From the NCBI GenBank assembly GCA_964631605.1, contig CAZVYG010000004.1, positions 1 to 64,000 of the forward strand: DNA of 64,000 nucleotides, given 5' to 3'. Under the pieces are notes generated by a model, which searched no databases, had not been told where the DNA came from, and worked only from the letters and a program-made list of their open reading frames with translations. The position numbers were made by a program, and so were the translations under genes. Source of the DNA: JARKQH01 sp964631605. Lineage in GTDB: Bacteria > Verrucomicrobiota > Verrucomicrobiia > Limisphaerales > UBA8199. Below, piece after piece: positions 45,065 through 54,611 of this stretch; positions within the stretch are counted from its first letter, which is position 1; each line of letters starts with the position of its first letter.

Positions 45065-45901
45065 ATGCCCGCAACACTCCCCGAGACACTCCTGTTGCTC
45101 AAGTGGCCGCTGATAGCCAGCCTGCTCCTGCCCTGGTTGCTGGTGTATCTTGGTCTTCACATCGTCCAGCGGGGCGTCATTTTTGTGGACTTGGCGCTGG
45201 CCCAAACCGCCGCCTTGGGCACCTGTGTCGCCATGCTGGCCGGCTACGATCTTCACGATTGGCAAAGCTTCCCCTTTTCGCTTGGATTTACCCTGCTGGG
45301 CGCGCTGGTGCTGACGTTTACGCGCACCCGCCACGAGCAGGTGCCACAGGAAGCCTTGATTGGCATTCTCTATGTCGTCGCGGCGGCGGCGGCGGTGCTG
45401 GTGCTGAGCCACACCGCCGGCGGCAAGGAGGAGTTGCAGCGGTCGCTGGTGGGGGAGCTGCTCGTGGTACCACCGGCGGAGGTGATCAAGACATTTGGCC
45501 TTTATATCGTGGTGGGGACGATTCATTTTTTGCTGCGCGGGAAGTTCCTGGCCCTCTCGACATCGGCCGGCGCGGCGGCGGCCGCCGGCCTCCGTGTTCG
45601 CTGGTGGGACTTTCTGTTTTACATGCTCTTTGGTTTGGTGGTGACCAGCTTTGTCCACATCGGCGGGGTCCTCCTGACCTTTTCATACTTAGTGATACCT
45701 GCCGTTTGCGCCATCTTTTTGGTCCGTTCGCTGGTCGCGCGCTTTGTGGTGGGGTGGGCCATCGCGACCGCCGCCAGCGTGGGCAGTCTCCTGGTGACGG
45801 CCCAGGTGGACCTGCCCATTGGCGCGGCCATCGTCTGCGCCCTGGGGCTGGCCCTGCTCCTCGTGCTGCTGGCCAAACGAGTCAAGGGGTCAGTCCTATA
45901 A
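45065..45901 (+). CDS. znuB: Zinc/manganese ABC transporter permease
   Basis: A 278-residue inner-membrane permease with about eight to nine helices. Family features are GLHIVQRGVIFVDLALAQTAALG near the start and the GGVLLTFSYLVIPA helix near residue 200. It works with the binding protein just upstream. No ATP-binding subunit gene is adjacent on either side. The last four codons and the stop lie inside the 103-bp inverted-repeat element that follows. Confidence 0.9.
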   Translation: MPATLPETLLLLKWPLIASLLLPWLLVYLGLHIVQRGVIFVDLALAQTAALGTCVAMLAGYDLHDWQSFPFSLGFTLLGALVLTFTRTRHEQVPQEALIGILYVVAAAAAVLVLSHTAGGKEELQRSLVGELLVVPPAEVIKTFGLYIVVGTIHFLLRGKFLALSTSAGAAAAAGLRVRWWDFLFYMLFGLVVTSFVHIGGVLLTFSYLVIPAVCAIFLVRSLVARFVVGWAIATAASVGSLLVTAQVDLPIGAAIVCALGLALLLVLLAKRVKGSVL

Positions 45902-45988
45902 TCTTTGCATTGGCGGGCGTCCGCCGCCTGCAGACCCGCCTCTCCGGCACCGAGTTGGGGTGTCGGCAAGCATTATGGGGCTGACCCC
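45886..45988. repeat. 103-bp structured inverted-repeat element (REPIN/MITE-like)
   Basis: The ends form a 17-bp inverted repeat with two mismatches: 45886-45902 begins GGGGTCAG and 45972-45988 ends CTGACCCC. Inside are two further hairpins: GGCGG/CCGCC at 45912-45925 and CCGGCACC/GGTGTCGG at 45944-45966. Elements with GGGGTCAG-type ends are typical of REP sequences moved by RAYT transposases; that link is inferred from memory of the family. It overlaps the 3' end of znuB and could also stop or stabilise its transcript. Confidence 0.6.
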
Positions 45989-46017
45989 GGCTTGATTCTG
46001 GTGCAGGCTGTTGGCCA

Positions 46018-49000
46018 ATGAGTAACGTCGAACTGACCCGGGGATTGCTGGCGGAGCTGGCCGGCTGGGAAGCCGTCAAGCGGGCGCGCAGCCTGCTTGA
46101 CGGTGGGCGTGTTATGGCTTCTTCCTGGCAACCGCCTCTTCTTAAGGGTTCTGTTCGTGAAGGTACCACCAACTACCTTGCCGGATTGCTGATTAGAAGC
46201 GCGGGTGAGGCGGAGAATCTCTGTTCTTGCCGGGACTCGCGTCAACGAGGGATCATTTGCGCCCATTCGGTGGCCGTTGGGCTGCACTACCTTCAGACGC
46301 GGGCCCCAGCCTCGACTCCGTTCCCACCATCCACTTCGCCTGCAGCCGCTGTTGCGGCCGGGTCGGAACCCAAGGTGCCGCGCAAGGCGTTGCGCCGGGC
46401 GGGCAGTGGCGAAAACGGGGAGCCACTGGAACTGCACCTCATTCTCCCGCCAAATCTGGCGGAGGCCTTGGGGCGGGGGAGGGTCATGCTTTGCCTCGAG
46501 GGCAGCCGGCTGCGGGGAAAGGTGCCCTTGAACGCCCTCCCCTTGGACGTGCCCTTCTCCCTTTCCGCGCAGGATGCGTCCATTCTTGATGCGTTGGAGT
46601 CCTTGAGCGGAGGCGATACCCCCGCTCTCGCCATCCTTAACTCGGCGCAGTTGACCGAGTTGTTGCCGACACTGATCGGGCACCCGCGTGTCACCCTCGG
46701 CAGAGCGCATTCTCTTAATATCGTCGGCGAGCCGTTGGCGTTGGCCATCGAGGGCCGTCTGGAGCCGAATGGTGAAATTGTGCTCCGTTTGGACGATTCC
46801 CCTCCGGAGCGAATCATCGGCGGTGACAAACTCTGGGCATTTCAAAACCGAACGCTGCAGCCGCTAAGTCTTCCGGGCACGCTGGCCGCGCTCTTGGAGG
46901 GGCCGTTGCGGCTCCCGCGCGTTCGGGTGCCGGGGTTCCTCAGTCTTGAATGGCCCGAGCTTGCCGCCCAAGGGAAGGTTCGAGCCAACTTCACCCTGGA
47001 AGATTTCATACTCGAGCCGGCCGAACCCGACTTCCGACTCCACTTGTTGGGGGGGGTGGCCATGCTTCAGGCCCGGATCGAATGTTTCTACGGGGCCACG
47101 CCCGCGGCTGAATTGAACGACAGCTCTTGGTTGCCGGACCCGGAGTGTCCCACCCGCTATCGGGCGCGCAACTTGGTGGCGGAGCGGGCCGCCGTGGCGC
47201 GGCTGGCGCGTTGCGGCTTCACGGGTCCCGACGCCCAAGGCCTCCTTCATTTGAACGGCCAGGACCTCGTGCTGAACTTTTTTGCGCGGGAATATCCGCG
47301 GCTCCAGAAAGAGTGGAGGGTGACACTCGAGGAGCGCCTGGACCGCAGGACGCGGCAGCAGTTTGAGCGGATCGAGCCCCAGTTTGAGGTCAGGGGGACG
47401 GGGGACCATTGGTTTGACTTGGAGGTGACCTACTCGACCTCCGGCGGCGAGCGGCTTTCTCCGGCCGAGCTCCAGCGGCTGCTCCGGTCGGGCCAGAGCC
47501 ATACCCGGCTGAGGAATGGGAAATACGCGCTGCTGGACACCGGCGCGGTCGAGGATTTGCAGGAGGTGCTGCGGGACTGCGGGCCCCAGCAACAGGGTGG
47601 CGCCTATCGCCTGGACAACACCCAGGCGGGTTTCCTCGAGGCGACCCTCCGCGAGCACCCGCGCTGGCAGGTCGAGGCGCCGGCGGCGTGGTTCGAACGC
47701 GCCGCCTGCCAAACGGGTCGGCGAAAGCCCAGGCCCCTCCCGCTTTTTGAGCTCGAAGGGGTGTTGCGACCTTATCAAAAGGAGGGGGTCGCCTGGCTTC
47801 AGTTTCTCCGGATCAACGGCTTTGGCGGCATTCTCGCCGACGAAATGGGCCTGGGCAAAACCGTGCAGGTGCTTGCCCTGTTCGAGGCGCTGCGCCGGGT
47901 TCCGGGCGTTGGGACGGCGGGACCCCGCTTGCCCCACTTGGTCGTTTGTCCCACGTCGCTGGTATTCAACTGGGCCGCTGAGGCGTCGAAATTCACTCCG
48001 GGCTTGCGAGTGCTCACCCTGCACGGGCCGCAACGTCACGAGCGGTTCGGCGAAATACCGCAGCACGATCTGGTCATCACCAGCTACGCGCTGGTGCGGC
48101 GGGACGCCGCCGACTATCGCGGGCTGGAGTTCGACACCGTGGTTTTGGATGAGGCGCAACACATTAAGAATCGGCAGACTCAAAATGCCCAGGCTGTGAA
48201 GAGCCTTCGGTCGCGGCATCGCCTCGTGCTCACCGGCACCCCGCTGGAGAACTCCGTGCTGGATATTTGGTCCCTATTTGACTTTCTCATGCCCGGCTAC
48301 CTGGGAGCTGCGCAGGATTTTCGCGAACGCTATGAGCTGCCCCTCTGCCGCGAGGGGAATGCAGATATCCAAAGCCGGCTGGCGCGGCGGCTGCGGCCGT
48401 TTCTGCTGCGGCGGGTGAAGCGCGAAGTTGCCGCCGACCTGCCCGAGCGCATCGAGCAGGTCAGTTTCTGCGACCTGACGGAGAGCCAGCGGGCGTTTTA
48501 TCAACAGGTGCTGGAGGCTAGCCGCCGGGAAATCGTCAATGCCGTCCAGGCCAACGGCCTTGCGCGCAGCCGAATGGTAGTGCTGACCGCCCTGTTGCGG
48601 CTGCGCCAAATCTGTTGTGACCTCCGCCTGCTCGAGCGCGCCGGGGTGGGACCGGTTGAGGCGCCGCGGAGGGAGGTTGCGGCCAACACAGCCCCTTGGC
48701 CCGGGGCGGACACATCGGGCAAAGTCGAGCTGTTCCACGAGCTGCTGGAGGAGGTGCTGGATGGGGGTCATCGGGTGCTGGTCTTCAGCCAGTTCACCAC
48801 CATGCTCGGGTTACTGCGCGAGGAACTGACCGCCCGGAACATTGAGTTCTGCTATCTCGACGGCGCGACCCGGGACCGAGCTGAAGTAGTCGGGCGCTTC
48901 CAGCGCGACCCGGCCATTGCCGTTTTTCTGATCAGTCTCAAGGCGGGCGGCGTGGGGCTGAATCTTACCGGGGCGGACACCGTGATCCACTTCGATCCGT

Positions 49001-49221
49001 GGTGGAATCCGGCGGTGGAGGCCCAAGCCACCGATCGCGCGCACCGCCTGGGCCAGAAACGGGTCGTCACCAGCTACAAACTCGTGACGCGGGGGACGGT
49101 CGAGGAAAAGATTCTCCGTCTTCAAGCGCGGAAACGCGCGCTGGTCCAGACGCTGCTCGCTGAAGAGCAGTTGGCTCAGGCCCTGGACTGGGAGGATCTA
49201 CAGGAACTGCTTTCAGATTAA
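46018..49221 (+). CDS. SNF2-family helicase with SWIM zinc finger
   Basis: A 1067-residue DNA translocase. A SWIM zinc finger lies at the N-terminus: Cys69-x-Cys71, Cys81-x-His83 (CSC...CAH). A long middle region (about 100-570) of the bacterial SNF2-associated type follows. The helicase core has Walker A DEMGLGKT at 608-615, DEAQH at 711-715 and LTGTPLENS. In the second RecA domain are LVFSQFTTML, SLKAGGVGLNLTGADTVIHFDPWWNP and ATDRAHRLGQ. Such proteins remodel or translocate on DNA; the specific role is not known. Confidence 0.93.
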   Translation: MSNVELTRGLLAELAGWEAVKRARSLLDGGRVMASSWQPPLLKGSVREGTTNYLAGLLIRSAGEAENLCSCRDSRQRGIICAHSVAVGLHYLQTRAPASTPFPPSTSPAAAVAAGSEPKVPRKALRRAGSGENGEPLELHLILPPNLAEALGRGRVMLCLEGSRLRGKVPLNALPLDVPFSLSAQDASILDALESLSGGDTPALAILNSAQLTELLPTLIGHPRVTLGRAHSLNIVGEPLALAIEGRLEPNGEIVLRLDDSPPERIIGGDKLWAFQNRTLQPLSLPGTLAALLEGPLRLPRVRVPGFLSLEWPELAAQGKVRANFTLEDFILEPAEPDFRLHLLGGVAMLQARIECFYGATPAAELNDSSWLPDPECPTRYRARNLVAERAAVARLARCGFTGPDAQGLLHLNGQDLVLNFFAREYPRLQKEWRVTLEERLDRRTRQQFERIEPQFEVRGTGDHWFDLEVTYSTSGGERLSPAELQRLLRSGQSHTRLRNGKYALLDTGAVEDLQEVLRDCGPQQQGGAYRLDNTQAGFLEATLREHPRWQVEAPAAWFERAACQTGRRKPRPLPLFELEGVLRPYQKEGVAWLQFLRINGFGGILADEMGLGKTVQVLALFEALRRVPGVGTAGPRLPHLVVCPTSLVFNWAAEASKFTPGLRVLTLHGPQRHERFGEIPQHDLVITSYALVRRDAADYRGLEFDTVVLDEAQHIKNRQTQNAQAVKSLRSRHRLVLTGTPLENSVLDIWSLFDFLMPGYLGAAQDFRERYELPLCREGNADIQSRLARRLRPFLLRRVKREVAADLPERIEQVSFCDLTESQRAFYQQVLEASRREIVNAVQANGLARSRMVVLTALLRLRQICCDLRLLERAGVGPVEAPRREVAANTAPWPGADTSGKVELFHELLEEVLDGGHRVLVFSQFTTMLGLLREELTARNIEFCYLDGATRDRAEVVGRFQRDPAIAVFLISLKAGGVGLNLTGADTVIHFDPWWNPAVEAQATDRAHRLGQKRVVTSYKLVTRGTVEEKILRLQARKRALVQTLLAEEQLAQALDWEDLQELLSD

Positions 49222-49325
49222 CCTTGGTCAAAAGGGGGAATTTCGCGCGCCCGGGTGTGGAGGTGGAATTTGCGCTTTTGCTCGGGGCCGGCCTTTGGTT
49301 CAATCAGTAGTGGAATAAATGAGTT

Positions 49326-50072
49326 ATGGCTGGACATAGCAAATGGGCGAAGGTCAAGCACTTCAAAGGCGCGATTGATGCGAAGCGCGGGAAGATTTTC
49401 TCGAAGCTTAGCAAGGAAATCTCCATTGCGGCCAAGCTGGGCGGCGGCGACCCCGATATGAACCCGCGGCTGCGGATGGTACTGCTGAAGTGCCGCGCGG
49501 CCAACATGCCCAATGACAACATCGAGCGCGCCATCAAGAAGGGCACCGGCGGCGGCGACGCCGTCAGTTACGAAGACCTGACCTACGAGATTTACGCTCC
49601 ACATGGGGTGGCCATCCTGGCGGAGATCAGTACGGACAATCGCAATCGCACGGCGTCGGAGATCCGCAGCCTGGTGACCAAGAACGGCGGTTCCATCGCG
49701 ACCCAGGGCTCCGTCAGCCGTCTGTTCCACCGCAAAGGCCAATTCATCGTGCCTCGGGACGCCGCCGACGAGGATACGCTCATGGAGCTGGCCCTGGAGG
49801 CCGGGGCGGAAGATTTCAAGGCCGATCCACAAGGCTATGAGATCATTACCGAACCGGCCAAGTTCGAGCCGGTGCTCAAAGCCCTCGAGGCCCGGGGCAT
49901 CAAACCCGTTGTGGCCGAAGTCACCGAATTGCCCACCGTCACGGTGCCACTGCAAGACCCGGCGGCTTTGGCTGCCGTCCAGCGGCTGATTGAGGCCCTC
50001 GAGGATCACGATGATGTCAAGGAGGTCTATTCCAACGAGGAGTCGCCCGACGCCGCCCCTGGTGCGCTCTGA
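49326..50072 (+). CDS. YebC/PmpR-family protein
   Basis: A 248-residue protein starting MAGHSKWAKVKHFKGAIDAKRGKIFSKL. KCRAANMPNDNIERAIKKGTGG is the family signature. These proteins are DNA-binding regulators or, in some lineages, translation factors that relieve stalling at proline runs; which applies here cannot be read from sequence. The many Pro-rich proteins in this window make the translation role plausible. The gene's own frame stays open beyond its TGA into the next gene. Confidence 0.95.
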   Translation: MAGHSKWAKVKHFKGAIDAKRGKIFSKLSKEISIAAKLGGGDPDMNPRLRMVLLKCRAANMPNDNIERAIKKGTGGGDAVSYEDLTYEIYAPHGVAILAEISTDNRNRTASEIRSLVTKNGGSIATQGSVSRLFHRKGQFIVPRDAADEDTLMELALEAGAEDFKADPQGYEIITEPAKFEPVLKALEARGIKPVVAEVTELPTVTVPLQDPAALAAVQRLIEALEDHDDVKEVYSNEESPDAAPGAL

Positions 50073-50198
50073 AGCCCGGCTGCCGGGGTTGTTGGCCCCG
50101 GTTTCGCGATTTCACCGCCGCCCGCGCTCTGGACGAAGATCAAGCCGCTGAACGAGTCGGGTTTTCTGGCGCGCTGGCTTCACTGGCTGGCGCGGCAG

Positions 50199-52889
50199 GT
50201 GATCCGTTACCGTCGCTGGCTGGTGGCGCCGCAGGTATGCCTTTTCGTGGTCTGCGTGGTTTACACGGTCAAGAACCTCGAGTTTGACAACAGGCGGAGC
50301 AGCCTGGTTGGCCGCGACCAGCGTTACCACCGTCTTTACCAGGAGTTCAAGGCGGAGTTTCCCACTCAGGACGACCTGGTGGTGGTGGTCGAGAGCGAGG
50401 ATGTCGAGAAGAACCGGCAATTTGTCGAGCGTCTGGGCGCCAAACTCGAGCGGGAAACCAACACGTTCAACCACGTGCTTTACAAGGGCGACCTCAAGAT
50501 GCTGGGGGCCAAAGCCCTGTTGTTTGTGCCGGAAGGGAATCTGGCGCAGCTCAAGGCCACCCTCCACGATTACCGGCCGTTCATCCAGAAGTTCAGCCAG
50601 TCCACCAACCTGGTCTCGCTGATCCAGATGATCAATACGCAGTTCCGCACGGCGCGGAAACAGGAACAGTCGGAAAGCGAATCGCTCGTGAAAGCGCTGC
50701 CGGCGCTCGAACGCATTGTGCGGCAGATCACCAGCAGCCTTCGCCGCAGCGGCACTCCGCCTTCGCCCGGCATCACGGCCCTGTTTAACCCGGATCGCGG
50801 GGCGGAACAAAAGCTTTACCTGACTTCTGCGGATGGGCGGATTTACCTCGTGACGGTTCAGGCGCCGCGGGCCGACCTGAACAACCGCGCCATCCAACGG
50901 CTGCGCGAGCTGGTTCAGGAAACCCGGCTTGAAGTGCCGGGCCTGAATGTCGGGCTCACCGGCGAGCCGGTCCTCGAGCTGGATGAGATGAACCAGTCGC
51001 GCCGGGACACCACGGTGGCAACCGTTGTGGCCCTGATGCTCTGCGCCCTTATTTTTATTTACGGCTACCAGGAGACCGGCCGGCCCATCAAGGCCACGCT
51101 CTGTCTGATCATTGGCCTGGGCTACACCATGGGTTTTACCACCTTGGTCATCGGCCACCTGAACATTCTCACCATCACCTTCGTTCCCATCCTCATCGGC
51201 CTGGCCATTGATTATGGCGTGCACCTGATTTCCCGCTACGAAGAGGAGTTGCGTCACGGCCGGAGCGAGGAAGCCGCCATCACCAAAGCCCTGGTTTACA
51301 CCGGGCAGGGCATTTTCACCGGCGCCTTTACCACCGCCGGCGCCTTCCTGGCCATGGCCCTCACGAATTTCCGCGGCGTCCAGGAAATGGGGATCATTTG
51401 CGGCGGAGGCCTGCTCATCTGCCTGGTTCCCATGATGACGCTGCTGCCCGCCCTGCTGCTGCGGGGGCGCCAGAATGTGATTGACCATGAGGCAGGCGAG
51501 CGCATTGATCCCCGCGCCCGGATCGAGAACCTCTGGCTCCAGCGGCCGGTGGCGGTGACCGTCATCACCGTCGCCCTTTGCGCGTTGAGCGCCTCTCAGT
51601 TATCCAAGGTAACCTTTGATTACAATCTGCTGCACATGCAGAGCAAAGGGCTGGCCGCTGTCCAGTTCGAGCACAAACTTATCGAGTCTTCCGCCAAATC
51701 GGTGCTATACGCCGCGGTGATTACCACCAACCTCCAGGAGGCTCTGGCGCTTGAACGCAAGATCACCAACCTGACCAGCGTGGCCAGCGTGGATTCCATC
51801 ACCCAGTTCCTGGCCGAAGACCAGCGGCACAAACTCCAAATCGTCTCCGAACTGAAACGCGACCTGGCCTCGCTCGAATTCGCGCCCCTGGACTCGCGCC
51901 CGGTAAACGTTCCCGAGCTGAGCGCGACGCTGTACTCCTTTTACGGTTACCTGGGCGCGGCACGGGAAGTCGTGCAGACCAACGCCCCCCCTCTGGCAGA
52001 GCAGCTTTATTCACTCCGGGAAGCGGTTGGGGAACTCCGCAAGGAAATGCAGCCCGGGGAAACCAACCCCGCCATCGCCGCCAGGCTTGGCGAATTCCAA
52101 CGCGCTTTGTTCCGGGATCTCCACGAGACTTTTACCGCGCTTAAGCAGCAGGATGACTCCGGCCCGCTGCGGATCGAGGACCTCCCGCCCGTCCTCCGGG
52201 ACCGTTTTATCGGCGTGACGGGGAAGTATCTGATTATGGTTTACCCGCGCCACGACGTCTGGCAGCGCGAATATCAACAGGAATTCATCCGCCAACTCCA
52301 GACCCTTGATCCCGAAGTGACCGGTACCCCGGTGCAACTCTACTATTATACCGAATTGCTGAAGACCAGTTACGAGGACGCCGCGCGCTACGCCCTGGCG
52401 GCCATCGCACTGCTGGTTTTCCTTCACTTTCGCAGCCCCCTTTCGGTGGCTTTGGCACTGACTCCCGTCATTGTGGGCTTTCTCTGGCTCGGCGGCCTGA
52501 TGGGTTATTGGGGCATTCCCCTCAATCCCGCCAACATCATGATGCTGCCGCTGGTGATCGGCATCGGAGTCACCAACGGCATTCAAGTCCTTAACCGCTA
52601 TGCGGAAGAGCAAAACCCCGCCATTCTGGCCCGGAGCACCGGCAAGGCCGTATTGGTCAGCGGCCTGACCTCGATCGCGGGTTTTGGCAGTCTTATAATC
52701 GCCCAGCACCGCGGTATTCAGAGCCTCGGTCAAGTCATGGCCATCGGGCTGGCAACCTGCATGATTGCCGGGCTTACCTTCCTGCCCGCTTTGCTCAACC
52801 TCCTTGGCCGAATCCAAGCCCGTCCCCACGAAAAACGACCCAGCGCCGACAATGCACGATCGGCACTGGGCCGGGAGGAACCGAGGTAA
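50199..52889 (+). CDS. MMPL/RND-family transporter, HpnN-like
   Basis: An 896-residue inner-membrane protein with the duplicated RND plan. There is one N-terminal helix (about 8-24), a large periplasmic domain (about 25-275) and a first bundle (about 280-430) with LIGLAIDYGVHLISRYEEE. A second periplasmic domain (about 460-720) and a second bundle (about 725-880) with LPLVIGIGVTNGIQVLNRY follow. It resembles hopanoid-transporter HpnN-type proteins. The start used is GTG at 50199. The same frame continues upstream to the yebC stop, with a plausible ATT start at 50109 that adds family-like WLHWLARQV. The neighbouring mla genes suggest lipid transport. Confidence 0.85.
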   Translation: MIRYRRWLVAPQVCLFVVCVVYTVKNLEFDNRRSSLVGRDQRYHRLYQEFKAEFPTQDDLVVVVESEDVEKNRQFVERLGAKLERETNTFNHVLYKGDLKMLGAKALLFVPEGNLAQLKATLHDYRPFIQKFSQSTNLVSLIQMINTQFRTARKQEQSESESLVKALPALERIVRQITSSLRRSGTPPSPGITALFNPDRGAEQKLYLTSADGRIYLVTVQAPRADLNNRAIQRLRELVQETRLEVPGLNVGLTGEPVLELDEMNQSRRDTTVATVVALMLCALIFIYGYQETGRPIKATLCLIIGLGYTMGFTTLVIGHLNILTITFVPILIGLAIDYGVHLISRYEEELRHGRSEEAAITKALVYTGQGIFTGAFTTAGAFLAMALTNFRGVQEMGIICGGGLLICLVPMMTLLPALLLRGRQNVIDHEAGERIDPRARIENLWLQRPVAVTVITVALCALSASQLSKVTFDYNLLHMQSKGLAAVQFEHKLIESSAKSVLYAAVITTNLQEALALERKITNLTSVASVDSITQFLAEDQRHKLQIVSELKRDLASLEFAPLDSRPVNVPELSATLYSFYGYLGAAREVVQTNAPPLAEQLYSLREAVGELRKEMQPGETNPAIAARLGEFQRALFRDLHETFTALKQQDDSGPLRIEDLPPVLRDRFIGVTGKYLIMVYPRHDVWQREYQQEFIRQLQTLDPEVTGTPVQLYYYTELLKTSYEDAARYALAAIALLVFLHFRSPLSVALALTPVIVGFLWLGGLMGYWGIPLNPANIMMLPLVIGIGVTNGIQVLNRYAEEQNPAILARSTGKAVLVSGLTSIAGFGSLIIAQHRGIQSLGQVMAIGLATCMIAGLTFLPALLNLLGRIQARPHEKRPSADNARSALGREEPR

Positions 52890-52903
52890 ACTCCCTCTGC
52901 TCT

Positions 52904-54481
52904 ATGGCCAGAATAGGAAAAAGAATGGATAAAGTCAATAAAAACGTGGGGCAAAAAGGGCTAAGAGGATTCTCATTAACGATAACGGCATCCAGATTAA
53001 TCCCATCCACCTCCTGCATCACTTTGGCTCTGCTCCTCCTCTTGCAGGTCGTTCAAACTCTCCACATGCGTGGCAGCGACCCCTGGAACTGCGGCCCGAT
53101 CTTTGACAGCTTTCATCTCACCCTCACAAGCGGTTACAGAACTGAAGCGCTGGGGCCTTTTTACTACCTCGAATCGCAGTCCGAGCAAACAACCTGGGCG
53201 CTGCCGCCGCTGTTCTCGTCTAGCCGGAATCCGGACCTGGAAACCCGCGAATACGATTTTCTCTATCCGTTGCTGACGTATGATCGTTTTGGAGAGCAGT
53301 ATCGCTGGCAATTGATCCAGTTGCTGAGTTTTTCGGGTGGCCCGACCCAAACCGAAACCAATCGCGACCGCTTCACTTTGTTTCCCATCTACTTTCAACA
53401 ACGTTCTTCGGATCCTGCGGAAAACTACACCGCCTTGTTTCCGATCTACGGCAGCCTCAAGCACCGGCTGATGCGCGACGAAATCTCTTTCGTCATGTTT
53501 CCCATCTATAGCCGGACGGAAAAGCGAGACATGGTGACGCGCAACTATCTATACCCGGTTTTTCACCGGCGTACGGGAGAGGGGCTGACCGGTTGGCAGG
53601 TTTGGCCGTTGTTCGGGCACGAAGCCAAGAAGCAGACCGTGCGAACGAACGATTTTGGCGACCTGGTGGCGGTGGGAGGACATGAACGCTGGATGGCCTT
53701 GTGGCCGATTTTCTCGGAACAGCGGCTGGGCTTGGGCACCCCCAACCCCGTCTGGCAGCAGGCTTTATTACCGGCTTACTACCTGACCCGCTCCCCGGCC
53801 CGCGACCAGACGACCGTTCTGTGGCCCTTCTTCTCGCGCATCGAGGACCGGGAGAAGAAGTATGTGGAGTGGCAGGCGCCCTGGCCCTTGCTTGTCGTGG
53901 CGCGCGGCGAGGGCAAGACCGCGACTCGGGTGTGGCCTTTGTTCAGCCGCAGCCAATCCGAGTTCATAACCAGCGAAGCCTATCTCTGGCCGCTTTACCG
54001 TTACAAGCGCGTGCATTCCGACCCGTTGGACCGGGAGCGGACGCGCATTCTCTACTTTCTTTTCTCGGACGTGAAGGAGAAGAACACGGAGACCGGCAAG
54101 CACCGCGGGTGGCAGGCGCTTTGGCCATTCTACTTCCACCGCCAGGAGGCCGATGGCAGCCGGCGCCTGCAGGTTCTGGCTCCGCTTGAGCCGATCCTCG
54201 CCAACAACGAAAATATCGAGCGGAACTATTCGCCGCTCTGGGCCCTTTGGCGGGCCGAGCGCCGCCCGGAAACGGGCAGCGCCAGCCAGTCCCTGTTGTG
54301 GAATCTCTACCGCCATGAGACGGCGCCGGGGAAGAGGAAATGGTCTGCACTTTTCGGCTTGATTCAATATCGTTCGAGCGCGGAGGGGAGGGGGATGCGC
54401 TTGTTTTTCATTCCGTTGGGTGGCCACAAAAAGCCTGCGCTTGGGGTGGCGGCGCCGGGGGCGGCTAAGGGTGAAAATTGA
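52904..54481 (+). CDS. Unrecognised envelope protein with repeated aromatic-Pro-aromatic motifs
   Basis: A 525-residue protein of no family I recognise. One hydrophobic helix near residues 36-53 could anchor or export it. The rest is built from about 16 short units, each ending in a motif such as LFPIY, MFPIY, YPVF, WPLF, WPIF, WPFF, WPLY or WPFY, spaced roughly 20-35 residues apart with charged turns between. This pattern suggests repeated beta-hairpins, as in a barrel or propeller. It starts 14 bases after the RND gene and 130 bases before mlaE, so it probably belongs to the same lipid-transport unit. Confidence 0.8.
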   Translation: MARIGKRMDKVNKNVGQKGLRGFSLTITASRLIPSTSCITLALLLLLQVVQTLHMRGSDPWNCGPIFDSFHLTLTSGYRTEALGPFYYLESQSEQTTWALPPLFSSSRNPDLETREYDFLYPLLTYDRFGEQYRWQLIQLLSFSGGPTQTETNRDRFTLFPIYFQQRSSDPAENYTALFPIYGSLKHRLMRDEISFVMFPIYSRTEKRDMVTRNYLYPVFHRRTGEGLTGWQVWPLFGHEAKKQTVRTNDFGDLVAVGGHERWMALWPIFSEQRLGLGTPNPVWQQALLPAYYLTRSPARDQTTVLWPFFSRIEDREKKYVEWQAPWPLLVVARGEGKTATRVWPLFSRSQSEFITSEAYLWPLYRYKRVHSDPLDRERTRILYFLFSDVKEKNTETGKHRGWQALWPFYFHRQEADGSRRLQVLAPLEPILANNENIERNYSPLWALWRAERRPETGSASQSLLWNLYRHETAPGKRKWSALFGLIQYRSSAEGRGMRLFFIPLGGHKKPALGVAAPGAAKGEN

Positions 54482-54611
54482 CTGTGCGGCCTTTTCAGAT
54501 ACAGTCGGAAAACCGGCGCGGTAGAATCGGCGCCGGCGTAAACGAGGCGCGCGGCGGACGGTTTGCGCAGGCCGGCTTCGGAAGGCAGCCAGGCTGCCGG
54601 TGTAACTAGGT

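Noticed and set aside
44668..45984. 438-codon open frame overlapping znuA and znuB in another frame
   Set aside because: Rich in Gly, Arg and Pro, with no membrane or domain pattern; the znuA and znuB frames carry the family signatures.
46864..48219. 451-codon open frame on the minus strand
   Set aside because: Antisense to the SNF2 helicase gene, whose motifs are intact.
50112..51488. 458-codon open frame on the minus strand
   Set aside because: Antisense to the RND transporter gene; His/Gln/Gly-rich shadow composition.
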